Virus record (IMG/VR): IMGVR_UViG_3300035698_014487
Span: 1 to 29,022 of that record
Strand: one strand, 5' to 3'
Source: a virus
DNA length: 29,022 nt
The number at the start of each line of letters is the position of its first letter. Positions within the stretch are counted from its first letter, which is position 1. A model generated the notes under the pieces. The model did no database searches. It was given only the letters and a program-made list of their open reading frames with translations, and was not told the origin of the DNA. The position numbers were made by a program, and so were the translations under genes. Positions 20,574 to 28,895 of the stretch are shown piece after piece.

Positions 20574-21754
20574 GATACTTTTCAATGTTCAGCGGGATAG
20601 GGGGGTTTGAGCATGGGCTTCTGGCAGCTTACCGAGCGCAGAACAGCAGAAGCGAAGAGGGGACGCAGCAAGAGTATGAAGCAGGGGAAAGATTGGAGTC
20701 CTCGGAGGGGGAAGGAGTTGGTTCCCCGTATGGACGGCCTGGCCAATACAGTAACGGCGGTTCAGACGAAGGAGCAACTTGTGTTGGTTACTCCGAAATT
20801 GACAAGTATGCCACAGCCATCTACACTCTCCAATACCCAAACCACATCAACTATGGAGACGCGAATGACATCAACACGGCTACACTCCCAGATTTCGAAT
20901 TACTTGTGGGGGGTTTTCCTTGCCAAGCTTTCTCGATTGCTGGAAAACGGGCAGGGTTCAATGACACCAGAGGTACGTTGTTTTTTGAGATCGCAAGGGT
21001 TCTTGCCGAAAAAAGACCCCGATATTTTGTACTCGAAAACGTTAAAGGTTTACTTTCTCATGACAAGGGACAAACTTTCCAGACAATACTTGGGGTTCTC
21101 TCCAACATTGGGTATGGAATGCAGTGGCAGGTACTTAATAGCAAAGACTTCGGAGTACCGCAGAATAGGGAGAGGGTGTTCATTGTCGGACATATTAGAG
21201 GAGAGCGTAGACCCGAAGTATTTCCTATCGGAGAAGGCGATGGCAACGCTGGTGAAGGCGGCGGAGAACCCGAAGGTAGGGTACTCAATGCAATCGATAG
21301 TCCCTATTACAAAGGAGCAGACGGGAAACGACCAATGATTGCCGTGGGGGTGAACCGGCCGAGTCGCGGATATGAGCCACGCAAGGATGGTGTGTCGTGT
21401 ACTATTAAGGCGGGAGAAAGCGGCTCAAAGAATTTAATATGTCACACAAACAAAAGTGGCACAATGACTGACCACAATGAAGCAATGGCGTTGCGTTCCG
21501 GCGCAAGTCATAACTATCAATCCGTGAACCGCATCCGTAGGCTCACCCCCGTAGAATGTGAAAAATTACAGGGATTTCCGCATGGCTGGACAAAGTACGG
21601 AATGTTCGACGGTGAAGTGAAAGAAATATCTGATACGCAACGCTACAAGTGCATTGGAAATGCCGTTACGACTACCGTTGTACAAGCCATCATGGAGAGC
21701 CTCCTTAAAGTTTTAGCTGTACTGCACCCACACCCCATTGTAGAAATATCTTGA
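20570..21754 (+). CDS. C5 cytosine DNA methyltransferase
   Basis: The enzyme is about 394 residues. Motif I is FSGIGGFE, motif IV GGFPCQAFS with the catalytic Cys, motif VI ENVKGLL, motif VIII QNRERVFIVG, motif IX RRLTPVECEKLQGFP and motif X GNAVTTTVVQ. I place the start at CTG 20570, because AGGAGG (20559-20564) lies 5 nt upstream and relatives begin M-x-Y-F-S-M-F-S-G-I-G-G; the first ATG (20585) has no site and cuts into this motif. About 45 low-complexity residues (SEEGTQQEYEAGERLESSEG...) are inserted between motifs I and II. Probably protects phage DNA from restriction. Confidence 0.85.
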   Translation: MRYFSMFSGIGGFEHGLLAAYRAQNSRSEEGTQQEYEAGERLESSEGEGVGSPYGRPGQYSNGGSDEGATCVGYSEIDKYATAIYTLQYPNHINYGDANDINTATLPDFELLVGGFPCQAFSIAGKRAGFNDTRGTLFFEIARVLAEKRPRYFVLENVKGLLSHDKGQTFQTILGVLSNIGYGMQWQVLNSKDFGVPQNRERVFIVGHIRGERRPEVFPIGEGDGNAGEGGGEPEGRVLNAIDSPYYKGADGKRPMIAVGVNRPSRGYEPRKDGVSCTIKAGESGSKNLICHTNKSGTMTDHNEAMALRSGASHNYQSVNRIRRLTPVECEKLQGFPHGWTKYGMFDGEVKEISDTQRYKCIGNAVTTTVVQAIMESLLKVLAVLHPHPIVEIS

Positions 21755-21779
21755 CAATTCACATCCACCACCATATCAT
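21751..21779 (+). promoter_or_regulatory. Strong sigma70-type promoter for head genes
   Basis: TTGACA (21751-21756), a 17-bp spacer and TATCAT (21774-21779) give 6/6 and 5/6 matches to consensus. Transcription would begin near 21786, about 27 nt before the portal ATG at 21813. It is the best promoter in the window and stands at the boundary to the structural genes. The -10 box lies inside the left arm of an inverted repeat. Confidence 0.75.
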
Positions 21780-21816
21780 GTGTTGCATAATGCACCGTCT
21801 GGAGCACATGATATGG
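21771..21816. promoter_or_regulatory. 12-bp perfect inverted repeat over promoter and portal start
   Basis: CCATATCATGTG (21771-21782) and CACATGATATGG (21805-21816) are exact reverse complements with a 22-nt spacer. The left arm contains the -10 box and the right arm the portal ATG (21813-21815); the ribosome site GGAG (21801-21804) abuts the right arm. The spacer contains a smaller palindrome, TGCATAATGCA. It could be an operator or a translation-blocking RNA hairpin in read-through transcripts. Confidence 0.75.
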
Positions 21817-23078
21817 CCATCCCTACATTCGTCACCAACTACCTCAGCACATTAGCCAACGCCCCGCTCGTCGAGCATAACAAGCTTCTGACGAGGCAAG
21901 TCCGTACCCTTGCGTCACAGGTACAGGGTGGTTTGGACATCACCACAAATACAGATACATCCGAAATCAAAGCCTACATAGGCACCCCCTACAAATACAA
22001 CACCTATAAAAAACAAGTAACCCAGCTCGGAAGGCTCTATGATAATATTGCCGACTGGGGCTGCATGGTTGCCAAGAATGTCATTGATATGCGGACGGCA
22101 TTCTCAGTTGGCACGGGTGTGCGTGTGGTAAAGGAGAAGAACTTCAAAGGGGATGCGACAGCGGAGTTGGATTGGGTGAAAGCGTTCATGCGCTATAACA
22201 ACCTCGATGAAGAGATGCCGCAGGAGTATGCCAAGGAAGCAGAAATAGAGGGCAAGGTGCTGCTCAGGCTGCTATGGGATGAGATGGCTAAGAACGTCCG
22301 TGTGGTGCATGTGCCGTGGCGACAGTTCAACTATAAGGTGGTAACGCCGGACTGGGACTTCTTCAATTATACCCGAGCCAGCTACATTGGCACTGGCGTA
22401 CCTAACGTCAACTTTGACTTGGCCACCCCGCTCTTCGTCTACAAGCGGTTTGGCGGCAGTGCGTCCAAGATAAATGAGACACCACCCAAGACAGCCTTCG
22501 TCATACGTGAGATGGAGGATGTGGATAAGGCGATTGTGGATTGGCGCAAGATAAACAGGCTGTTCTCTGCCCCAACCCCTGTATTCACGGCACCGGATAA
22601 GCAAACAGCTAAGGAGCTTCAGGAATACCTCGATGACATCGACTGGCGTATCGGTATGGCACTTATACTCGGCGGAATCGACGTAACCTATGACTTGGTG
22701 GGCTGGAAAGGTGATGGCTACACCACGATCAAAGAGGAAACTCAGTCACTTGTCAAAACCATATCGGGAACCACGGGCATCCCTGTCCATTTCCTCGGCT
22801 ACCCCGAACTTCTATCCAACCGCGACACCGCAGAAAACCTCATAGAGCTTATTGTCTTGTCCACGAACAAAGAACGCAATACGTGGACAGGCGCATATGA
22901 AGAACTATTCCAGAAGGCTATGGTAATGTATAATACAACGATGGGAACCAGACTTAATCCGGCAGCAGTAGATTCCGTAATTGACAAGCCAGAACTTACC
23001 ACTGTAGGAGGGGCAGCCAATGCGCCAGTACCTAACCGCGCAGCAAGTACAAGCGGCCAATCAAATACCGCTCGATGA
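21813..23078 (+). CDS. Portal protein
   Basis: The protein is about 421 residues. The C-terminal part shows the portal pattern: SLVKTISGTTGIPVHFLGYPELLSNRDTAENLIELI and then NKERNTWTGAYEELFQKAMVMYN, matching 'GxPxxxLG...SNRATAExx...ERxxW' of phage portals. Portals form the 12-subunit ring through which DNA is packaged. It follows the terminase/methyltransferase block and precedes a protease/scaffold gene. ATG 21813 is chosen because GGAG lies 8 nt before; GTG 21780 lies upstream within the promoter hairpin. Confidence 0.8.
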   Translation: MAIPTFVTNYLSTLANAPLVEHNKLLTRQVRTLASQVQGGLDITTNTDTSEIKAYIGTPYKYNTYKKQVTQLGRLYDNIADWGCMVAKNVIDMRTAFSVGTGVRVVKEKNFKGDATAELDWVKAFMRYNNLDEEMPQEYAKEAEIEGKVLLRLLWDEMAKNVRVVHVPWRQFNYKVVTPDWDFFNYTRASYIGTGVPNVNFDLATPLFVYKRFGGSASKINETPPKTAFVIREMEDVDKAIVDWRKINRLFSAPTPVFTAPDKQTAKELQEYLDDIDWRIGMALILGGIDVTYDLVGWKGDGYTTIKEETQSLVKTISGTTGIPVHFLGYPELLSNRDTAENLIELIVLSTNKERNTWTGAYEELFQKAMVMYNTTMGTRLNPAAVDSVIDKPELTTVGGAANAPVPNRAASTSGQSNTAR

Positions 23079-24261
23079 AATGGTGGACGCGGCTACATTG
23101 CGTAACCTCAAGGCACGCGAAGAGCACCCTGAGATACGGCTGTACTCGATAGGGCATGAGGGAAAGGCCAACCTGAATCTGCCAGGCATTGGCGCAAAGA
23201 CATTCACATGGATACAAGCAGCTATCCAGTCCATGGCTGACAAGCTTGGGATTGGCACCGCTGTATTTGATCGTCATAACCCCGACACGAACTCTCATAA
23301 AGGACGTGAGCAGATAGGCGAGGTTGTGGGCAAGACAGTAAGGAAAATAGGTGAGCGTCTCAACACACTTGCGGCAATTTATATTTACCCTGCGTTCAAG
23401 ACCAGACCCTTGGACGTTGCAAGCTTTGAGGCCGAAATGGAGTTTGACCATGATGAAGACCAGGCATGGCCAACCAACATCAGAAACGTGTCTGGGATTG
23501 CACTTAGCAATTCAGGCATCGATAGCCCCGGCTTTCCGGGCGCAACCCTTCTCGATGCAGTGCAGGCATATGCGGTGCAGGCATTTGAGAACGAACCAGG
23601 AGCTAAGAAAATGAACCAGTCTGAAGTGCAAGAAGCAGTAAAGACCCTTGGGTTAAGCCCATCTGACCTGTTTAGTGTCGAAGATGTTGTAGCTGATAAG
23701 AAGGTGAGGACAAACCTTCAGGAAGCTGCAACACGGGTAGGGAATGAGCGTGACACGAGTCGGGAACGGGTAGCTGAATTGGAAAACACGGTTGCTGAAA
23801 GCAACAAACAACTGCAGCAACTTAAAGTGCAATCCAAGAGTGCTCCCGTATTCGATGCGGTGTTGGCCGACCCCGAACGTAAACTCAGCGATAAGGCAAA
23901 GAAGTATGTCCAGCGCAGTCTGAAGAACTTTACCACGACTGCGGAGGATGAGGATGCCTTGAAGGTGGATGTGGGTAAGTTTGTTGACCGTACAGTTGTG
24001 GAGTATGGGGAAGTAGCAAAGGACGTGTTTGGGGTGGATGTGGGCGATAAGCCTGTTGATAACCCCTCAGTGTTTACGCTCCCCCCAAGCCTCACTGTGA
24101 GTGGTCAGGAAGCGCCGGCGGGTGCAACTAAGCTGCCACCCCCGAGTGCGATTCCCACGAGAGAGGTTGAGTTGGCGGCTGAAATGGACCCCGACATCAA
24201 CCCACTCATACCCGGCGGTAAGGCCGCTTCGGAGGCCGCTTCGGGAGCACCGCAGACGTAA
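23020..24261 (+). CDS. Prohead protease/scaffold-like protein
   Basis: The 413-residue protein lies in the usual protease/scaffold position. The N-terminal half (to about 185) has strand patterns with FDRHN (His86) and ISGIALSNSGIDSPGFPGA-like sequence reminiscent of prohead proteases, though a full Ser/His set is not certain. Residues about 230-275 form a coiled coil (ERDTSRERVAELENTVAESNKQLQQL) followed by a Pro/Ala-rich tail, as in scaffolding proteins. A fused protease-scaffold is the best reading. It overlaps the portal by 59 nt and has a strong GTAGGAGGGG site. Confidence 0.6.
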   Translation: MRQYLTAQQVQAANQIPLDEMVDAATLRNLKAREEHPEIRLYSIGHEGKANLNLPGIGAKTFTWIQAAIQSMADKLGIGTAVFDRHNPDTNSHKGREQIGEVVGKTVRKIGERLNTLAAIYIYPAFKTRPLDVASFEAEMEFDHDEDQAWPTNIRNVSGIALSNSGIDSPGFPGATLLDAVQAYAVQAFENEPGAKKMNQSEVQEAVKTLGLSPSDLFSVEDVVADKKVRTNLQEAATRVGNERDTSRERVAELENTVAESNKQLQQLKVQSKSAPVFDAVLADPERKLSDKAKKYVQRSLKNFTTTAEDEDALKVDVGKFVDRTVVEYGEVAKDVFGVDVGDKPVDNPSVFTLPPSLTVSGQEAPAGATKLPPPSAIPTREVELAAEMDPDINPLIPGGKAASEAASGAPQT

Positions 24262-24278
24262 AAAGAAGGAATAGTATT

Positions 24279-24671
24279 ATGGCTTTAGGCGGAACAAACT
24301 TTAAATTACGCTGTTCTACTAACAACGATCCGTATGCCGCCCTTGAATTCACTGCTGCTACCACTTACACGGCAGGGCAGATGATGTTACTGGCGGACAC
24401 GGTGGGTGTTGTTGTTGGAACTGTAGCATCGGGGTCACAGGTCGTGCTTGTGTATCAGGCAGCCAAGATCCTCGTACCGTGTGTTGCAATCACAACTGGC
24501 AACCTGACAAGTATGTCGGTGGGGCACAAGGTATATTTTGATGCAGCCGATGCAGAGGTGAACCCGGATTCTGCCGGAAACACTCTCTGTGGTATTGTTC
24601 TCGAAACACCGTCCGTTGGGGACGAAACGATTCTCATTCATCTTATGGGTGCACTTGGCATCGTAGCCTAA
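24279..24671 (+). CDS. Head decoration protein (DUF2190-like)
   Basis: The 130-residue, Gly/Val/Thr-rich beta protein has segments such as TYTAGQMMLLADTVGVVVGTVASG and VGHKVYFDAADAEVNPDSAGNTLCGIVLE, the alternating pattern of DUF2190-type capsid cement proteins. These stabilise HK97-fold capsids. Its place between scaffold and major capsid genes agrees. The assignment is by pattern and position. Confidence 0.6.
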   Translation: MALGGTNFKLRCSTNNDPYAALEFTAATTYTAGQMMLLADTVGVVVGTVASGSQVVLVYQAAKILVPCVAITTGNLTSMSVGHKVYFDAADAEVNPDSAGNTLCGIVLETPSVGDETILIHLMGALGIVA

Positions 24672-24682
24672 AGGAGATAGAT

Positions 24683-25756
24683 ATGCCACAAGGACAAATA
24701 ATCTCTGACTGGGGTATGGTCAAGGAGATGGGCGGGATTGACAACCCCCAAGTACAAAGAATGGTAAGGGGGGCGCTGAATACTTATCTCAAGCAGCCCA
24801 CGACAGCACCATTCAAAATTGCAGCACAAGCATTTGCCAACACTGGGGATGTAGAAACTGCTCGTACCGCTCTTGTGCAAGCTTTCCGCGAAACACAGGG
24901 GTTTGCCACGTCACAGGACTTCCCGGCCAGCGTGTTAGAAGTGCTGGACAAGTACCACCAGACGCTCTACTTCGATAGCGGCTGGGAACAGATATTCAAG
25001 ACGATTGACTTGCGTAATTCCAAACGTGACAGCTTCGATATTCTGGATGTCATTTCTGGGCTGAGATTCAATCTCACACCAGAAGGATTGAAGACTAAGA
25101 TATATAAGATGTCAGGTGCAAAGGTCAATGTCACTCTTGATATGTATAGTGCTGGGTTGGGATGGTCGAGACGCCTCTTTATGAACGAGGAGTACTGGAA
25201 CTTGGAGAGTAATGCCATTGAGTTCAGGAACAAGGCATTTGAGTCGAAAGCTCAAGACCACTACGACCTCATCGAAGCTGTGCCCACCACGTATGACCTG
25301 GCATGGGTTGCTGTTGAAGGTGCAATTCCTAATACCAACGAGAACTATGTACCGCTACGTGATATACGTACCATCAATCAAGCGTGTGAGAACATATTGA
25401 TTCGCCTGCAGGATTTGGGTATGAGTGTCACGCCAAACAGTGAGTTCATAATTCTTGCTCCGGTACAGCTCAAAAACCGACTGCCACGTGCCCTTGCTAT
25501 GGTGCAGCAGGCATTCGCAAGCAGCCAGCAACAGGCATCTTACAACGTGAGAGTTATCTATACACTCATGCTTACAGACACCAGCGATTACTACGTAATT
25601 CTACCCGGACAGAAAATCCAGTCGGCAACACGGATGGATTTGACCGTATTTAGCGACTTCGACATTGAATCGTTTGCTGAAATCGCGGTAGGGTGGCAGT
25701 GGTACGGTGGTGCTATTGGCGAAACTAAACAAATCGTGCGTTGTGCGACTGCTTAA
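24683..25756 (+). CDS. Major capsid protein (probable)
   Basis: The 357-residue protein lies between the decoration gene and a strong terminator, the usual place of the major capsid gene. The N-terminal 85 residues are helical and polar and could act as a delta domain; the rest mixes strands and helices (e.g. YDLIEAVPTTYDLAWVAVEG, TSDYYVILPGQKIQSATRMDLTVFSDFDIESFAEIAVGWQWYGGA) as expected for an HK97 fold, ending with a beta-rich A-domain-like segment. I do not recognise a specific family. ATG 24683 follows AAGGAGATAG. Confidence 0.7.
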   Translation: MPQGQIISDWGMVKEMGGIDNPQVQRMVRGALNTYLKQPTTAPFKIAAQAFANTGDVETARTALVQAFRETQGFATSQDFPASVLEVLDKYHQTLYFDSGWEQIFKTIDLRNSKRDSFDILDVISGLRFNLTPEGLKTKIYKMSGAKVNVTLDMYSAGLGWSRRLFMNEEYWNLESNAIEFRNKAFESKAQDHYDLIEAVPTTYDLAWVAVEGAIPNTNENYVPLRDIRTINQACENILIRLQDLGMSVTPNSEFIILAPVQLKNRLPRALAMVQQAFASSQQQASYNVRVIYTLMLTDTSDYYVILPGQKIQSATRMDLTVFSDFDIESFAEIAVGWQWYGGAIGETKQIVRCATA

Positions 25757-25784
25757 GGGGGGTCGTATCTAACGCAATGCCCGG

Positions 25785-25818
25785 CAGGGGAGTCGTCGCC
25801 ACCGGCTCCCCTGTTTTA
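25785..25818 (+). terminator. Rho-independent terminator after capsid gene
   Basis: CAGGGGAGTCG (25785-25795) pairs with CGGCTCCCCTG (25803-25813), an 11-bp GC-rich stem with one G-U pair and a 7-nt loop, followed by TTTTA. It should end the head-gene transcript and reduce expression of the glycosyltransferase genes. Confidence 0.9.
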
Positions 25819-25830
25819 TAAGAGGAGTGT

Positions 25831-28200
25831 ATGCTTACAACACGCAATATGCCTAAGAAGCGTAAGGTTTTTGATATAGACACAAAAACAGCGGAATCTA
25901 TCTCAATATCCGATCTGCCCAACAGAGGGCGGAGACGTGAGGCAGACCAGCAGAGGGCTGTTAAGGAGCGGGCTACACCCAAGATACTTACAATAAGCGA
26001 TCTGCCCCGGCGTACACGGGATGCACGGAAAAACAGCATTGTGCGTTCTCAACCTGTGCAGACACTATCTACCCGTAGGCTGCTCGGTCCGAAGGTGTTT
26101 GCCGATTATGTGCATAATGGTGCGTGGAATGGGAGACGGTGCTTTATCATTGGTGGTGGGCCGAGCGTGAAAAGGCTGGACTTGGACATGCTACGGAATG
26201 AATTGACGATTGGCATCAACAGGGCATACGAGTTGTTGAGTCCAAGTATACTGTTTGGTGTGGACGGGCAGCTATGGGGATGGGCTGAACAGGGTAAGCT
26301 GGGTGAAGAATCGAAGAGGAAGTTTATTGCATACGACGGGTACAAGGTGTGGATGGCCTTGCATAAAGTATTCCCACCGGACTTCTATCTCATCGATGTG
26401 GATGATAGAGGTGGGGACAGGATAGGGTCTACCAGGCTGCTGGGATTTAAGAGTAATTCAGGGTACGGGGCAATCAATTTGGCAGCGGCGTTGGGTGCAA
26501 ACCCTATCTACCTGGTTGGATTTGACATGCAGGGAGACAAGCAGGGGAAACAGAAGTGGTGGCATGAGGGCTATCCCATAGATTATGGGGAGAACATATA
26601 TAAAGGGTATATTGAGGATATTAATAAGTTTGCCCCCGTGCTGAAGCGGGCTGGTGTGGATGTGGTGAACCTGAATCCTAAGTCGGCATTGAAGTGCTTC
26701 ACATTTGGCAAGTACGAGCAAGTGGTGGCAACGAAACCCACGATACCTGCAGGCGCAATACGGACTATGGCACGGCCAGACATGATAACAGTGATAACAC
26801 CCACAGGGGATAGGCCGCTGGCCTTCGCACTCTGTAAGCACTGGATGAGCAGGCAGACACGTAAGCCTGACCAGTGGATAGTGGTGGATGACGGTAAGAC
26901 ACCGCTGGTGCCTACGGCTGCAATGACCTATGTGAGAAGGCCGCCGAAACGGCGTGACCCTAAGCACACACTCACAGTCAATATGGATGCAGCGTTGCCC
27001 TATATCCGCGGGAGCAGAATACTGATTATGGAAGATGACGAGTACTACGGCCCGGGGTATATTCAGCAGATGTCTGATGAGCTAAGGAACTATGAAGTGG
27101 TTGGCATGTCCCACGCTAAATACTACCATCTCCCGTCAGGTGGCTGCCACATCATACCGAATACATTACACGCTTCCCTTGCGCAGACAGGCTTCAGGAG
27201 TACATTCCTGCCCTCGGTGCGAAAAGCGCTTAGTATTAAGCATGAGGTATATCTCGATATGAGGATGTGGCGAACGGCACTGGCAGAGCAGAGAGGGTTT
27301 TTGTTTGCCGATGTGGATGATTTGCTGTTTGTGGGGATGAAAGGCATGAGCGGCAGGAAAGGTATTGGATCTGGGCATAATTCTGCGGCATATGCGTCTA
27401 AAGATATTACGCGTGGTACATTGCGGAAATGGGTGAAGAAGGACGCACAAGTATATCTTGATATATTAAGTGGTAAGTTGAACGATGCGACGTGTGAGAG
27501 CTACTTCCGGGCTATCACGGGTATTACAGTGTGCTACAACACCAAAGAGCTTATGCAGAGGGCTTATGAGTCGGTGAGGCATTTCCATCCTGAGATGCCT
27601 ATTGTGATTGTTGATGGGTCGGACGCCAATGATCCCTGTGCAGCTTATGTGAGTGGACTGGCATCTGATCTGACTACTGTTGTGCAGCCGGGACATAATA
27701 TCGGACATGGGGAGGGCATGTGCCTAGGTATCAATACGGCACAGACAGCATACGCCCTTATATTTGATTCAGACATAGAGATGCTGAAGTCGCCGGTGGA
27801 TGCCATGTTCGCCATGATGGAACCGGACACGTACGGTGTGGGGTATACGGAGAAGAGTGGGATGGATGGGTATGAATACGGAGCCCATGTACACCATGCA
27901 GGACAGGAATCCATGCGTATGCTGCATCCGTACTTCCAGTTGCTCAACATTGCCAACTATCGCAAGTTCCACCCCTATGTTCATCACGGTGCACCTTGTT
28001 ATTTAGCGGCACGGGATATACATGAGCAGGGGCTTGAGCACACCATCAAGGAGTTTCCAGGACTGGGGCATTCATCGGGCAAAGGATGGGTGTGGACAGG
28101 CGAACCGAGAGAATACATTCGACATGATCCTGCGGGTACACGGCATAGCAGAAGTGCCAAGGGTCAGAGTGAGATAGAGGGGAATTGGGTGAGAGAATGA
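25831..28200 (+). CDS. Three-domain DUF115-like/glycosyltransferase fusion
   Basis: The 789-residue protein has a basic N terminus (1-90) with two copies of an ISDLP motif (26-30, 55-59). A DUF115-like Rossmann domain follows (about 100-295; FIIGGGPSVKRLDLDML at 105-121, SGYGAINLAAALGANPIYLVGFDM near 210-233). Then come a GT-A glycosyltransferase domain (about 318-540; VVDDG 351-355, MEDDEYYG 400-407) and a second GT-A-like domain (about 553-735; IVDGSDAND 593-601, GHGEGMC 625-631, IFDSDIEM 644-651 with a DxD). Such fusions transfer sugars; the acceptor is unknown. ATG 25831 follows AGAGGAG. Confidence 0.75.
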   Translation: MLTTRNMPKKRKVFDIDTKTAESISISDLPNRGRRREADQQRAVKERATPKILTISDLPRRTRDARKNSIVRSQPVQTLSTRRLLGPKVFADYVHNGAWNGRRCFIIGGGPSVKRLDLDMLRNELTIGINRAYELLSPSILFGVDGQLWGWAEQGKLGEESKRKFIAYDGYKVWMALHKVFPPDFYLIDVDDRGGDRIGSTRLLGFKSNSGYGAINLAAALGANPIYLVGFDMQGDKQGKQKWWHEGYPIDYGENIYKGYIEDINKFAPVLKRAGVDVVNLNPKSALKCFTFGKYEQVVATKPTIPAGAIRTMARPDMITVITPTGDRPLAFALCKHWMSRQTRKPDQWIVVDDGKTPLVPTAAMTYVRRPPKRRDPKHTLTVNMDAALPYIRGSRILIMEDDEYYGPGYIQQMSDELRNYEVVGMSHAKYYHLPSGGCHIIPNTLHASLAQTGFRSTFLPSVRKALSIKHEVYLDMRMWRTALAEQRGFLFADVDDLLFVGMKGMSGRKGIGSGHNSAAYASKDITRGTLRKWVKKDAQVYLDILSGKLNDATCESYFRAITGITVCYNTKELMQRAYESVRHFHPEMPIVIVDGSDANDPCAAYVSGLASDLTTVVQPGHNIGHGEGMCLGINTAQTAYALIFDSDIEMLKSPVDAMFAMMEPDTYGVGYTEKSGMDGYEYGAHVHHAGQESMRMLHPYFQLLNIANYRKFHPYVHHGAPCYLAARDIHEQGLEHTIKEFPGLGHSSGKGWVWTGEPREYIRHDPAGTRHSRSAKGQSEIEGNWVRE

Positions 28201-28895
28201 TGCACGTAAATGTCCTATTGCCTACACGCAGAAGATGGCCTTCCCTGAAAATGACCATTGAGGCGCTACGGCAAAGTACATACAAGGACATGTCTATTCA
28301 CCTCGTTCTGGATGAGGACTACGGAACCATTCCTGAAGACATTGCTTTGTTACTCTCAGGATGGGATGTGAGGCTATACATCGATAGCGGTCAAAACTCT
28401 CTGGTTGCCCAGCTAAACAATGCGTGCAGCCAAATTACCCAGGGTGCAATACTTGGTAGTGGGGATGACTCGATCTTTCATCCTGAGTCAATAGAGATGG
28501 CTGTGAATGCCATGCAACAGTATTTCCCGGACAGGATGGGTGTAGTTGGGTTGAGCCAGCATTTAGAGGGGCATCAAGATGAAGAGGAGGGCATATTTAG
28601 TTTGCTTAACAGGCAGTTCATAGACCATTTTCCAAATAGAAATGCTTTTTGCCCGGACTATAATCATTTTTATGTTGATATAGAGGTGACACGCTTTGCA
28701 AAACTCAGTAACAGTTTCCATTATTGTAAGGATGCAATAGTTGACCACTTACAGTACGATGACGAAACCACACGCAAGGATATTGACCTTCGTTTATTTG
28801 AGGGCTTCGTATATGAGCAACGAGTAAGAAGAAGTTACTTGTGGGGGATGAATTTTAACCTTATCCGTAAGGATGCTGAAGGGGGAAGTAAATGA
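28197..28895 (+). CDS. GT2-type glycosyltransferase
   Basis: The protein is about 233 residues with a GT-A N terminus (VNVLLPTRRRWPSLKMTIEALRQSTYKDMSIHLVLDEDYG) and the acidic motif LGSGDDSIF (DD metal site) near residue 94. The C-terminal part is helical and unassigned. ATG 28197 overlaps the stop of the fusion gene. It is closely related at its N terminus to the next gene, so tandem duplication is likely. The sugar and acceptor are unknown. Confidence 0.7.
   Translation: MMHVNVLLPTRRRWPSLKMTIEALRQSTYKDMSIHLVLDEDYGTIPEDIALLLSGWDVRLYIDSGQNSLVAQLNNACSQITQGAILGSGDDSIFHPESIEMAVNAMQQYFPDRMGVVGLSQHLEGHQDEEEGIFSLLNRQFIDHFPNRNAFCPDYNHFYVDIEVTRFAKLSNSFHYCKDAIVDHLQYDDETTRKDIDLRLFEGFVYEQRVRRSYLWGMNFNLIRKDAEGGSK

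Noticed and set aside
20607-21338. 243-codon + strand frame inside the C5 methyltransferase as an independent gene
   Set aside because: It has no plausible ribosome site and ends abruptly; the main frame carries all catalytic motifs. I keep its signature only as a finding.
25849-25869. MPKKRKV near the N terminus of the glycosyltransferase fusion resembles the SV40 nuclear localisation signal
   Set aside because: A short basic match in a phage protein is expected by chance and has no meaning in a prokaryotic host.
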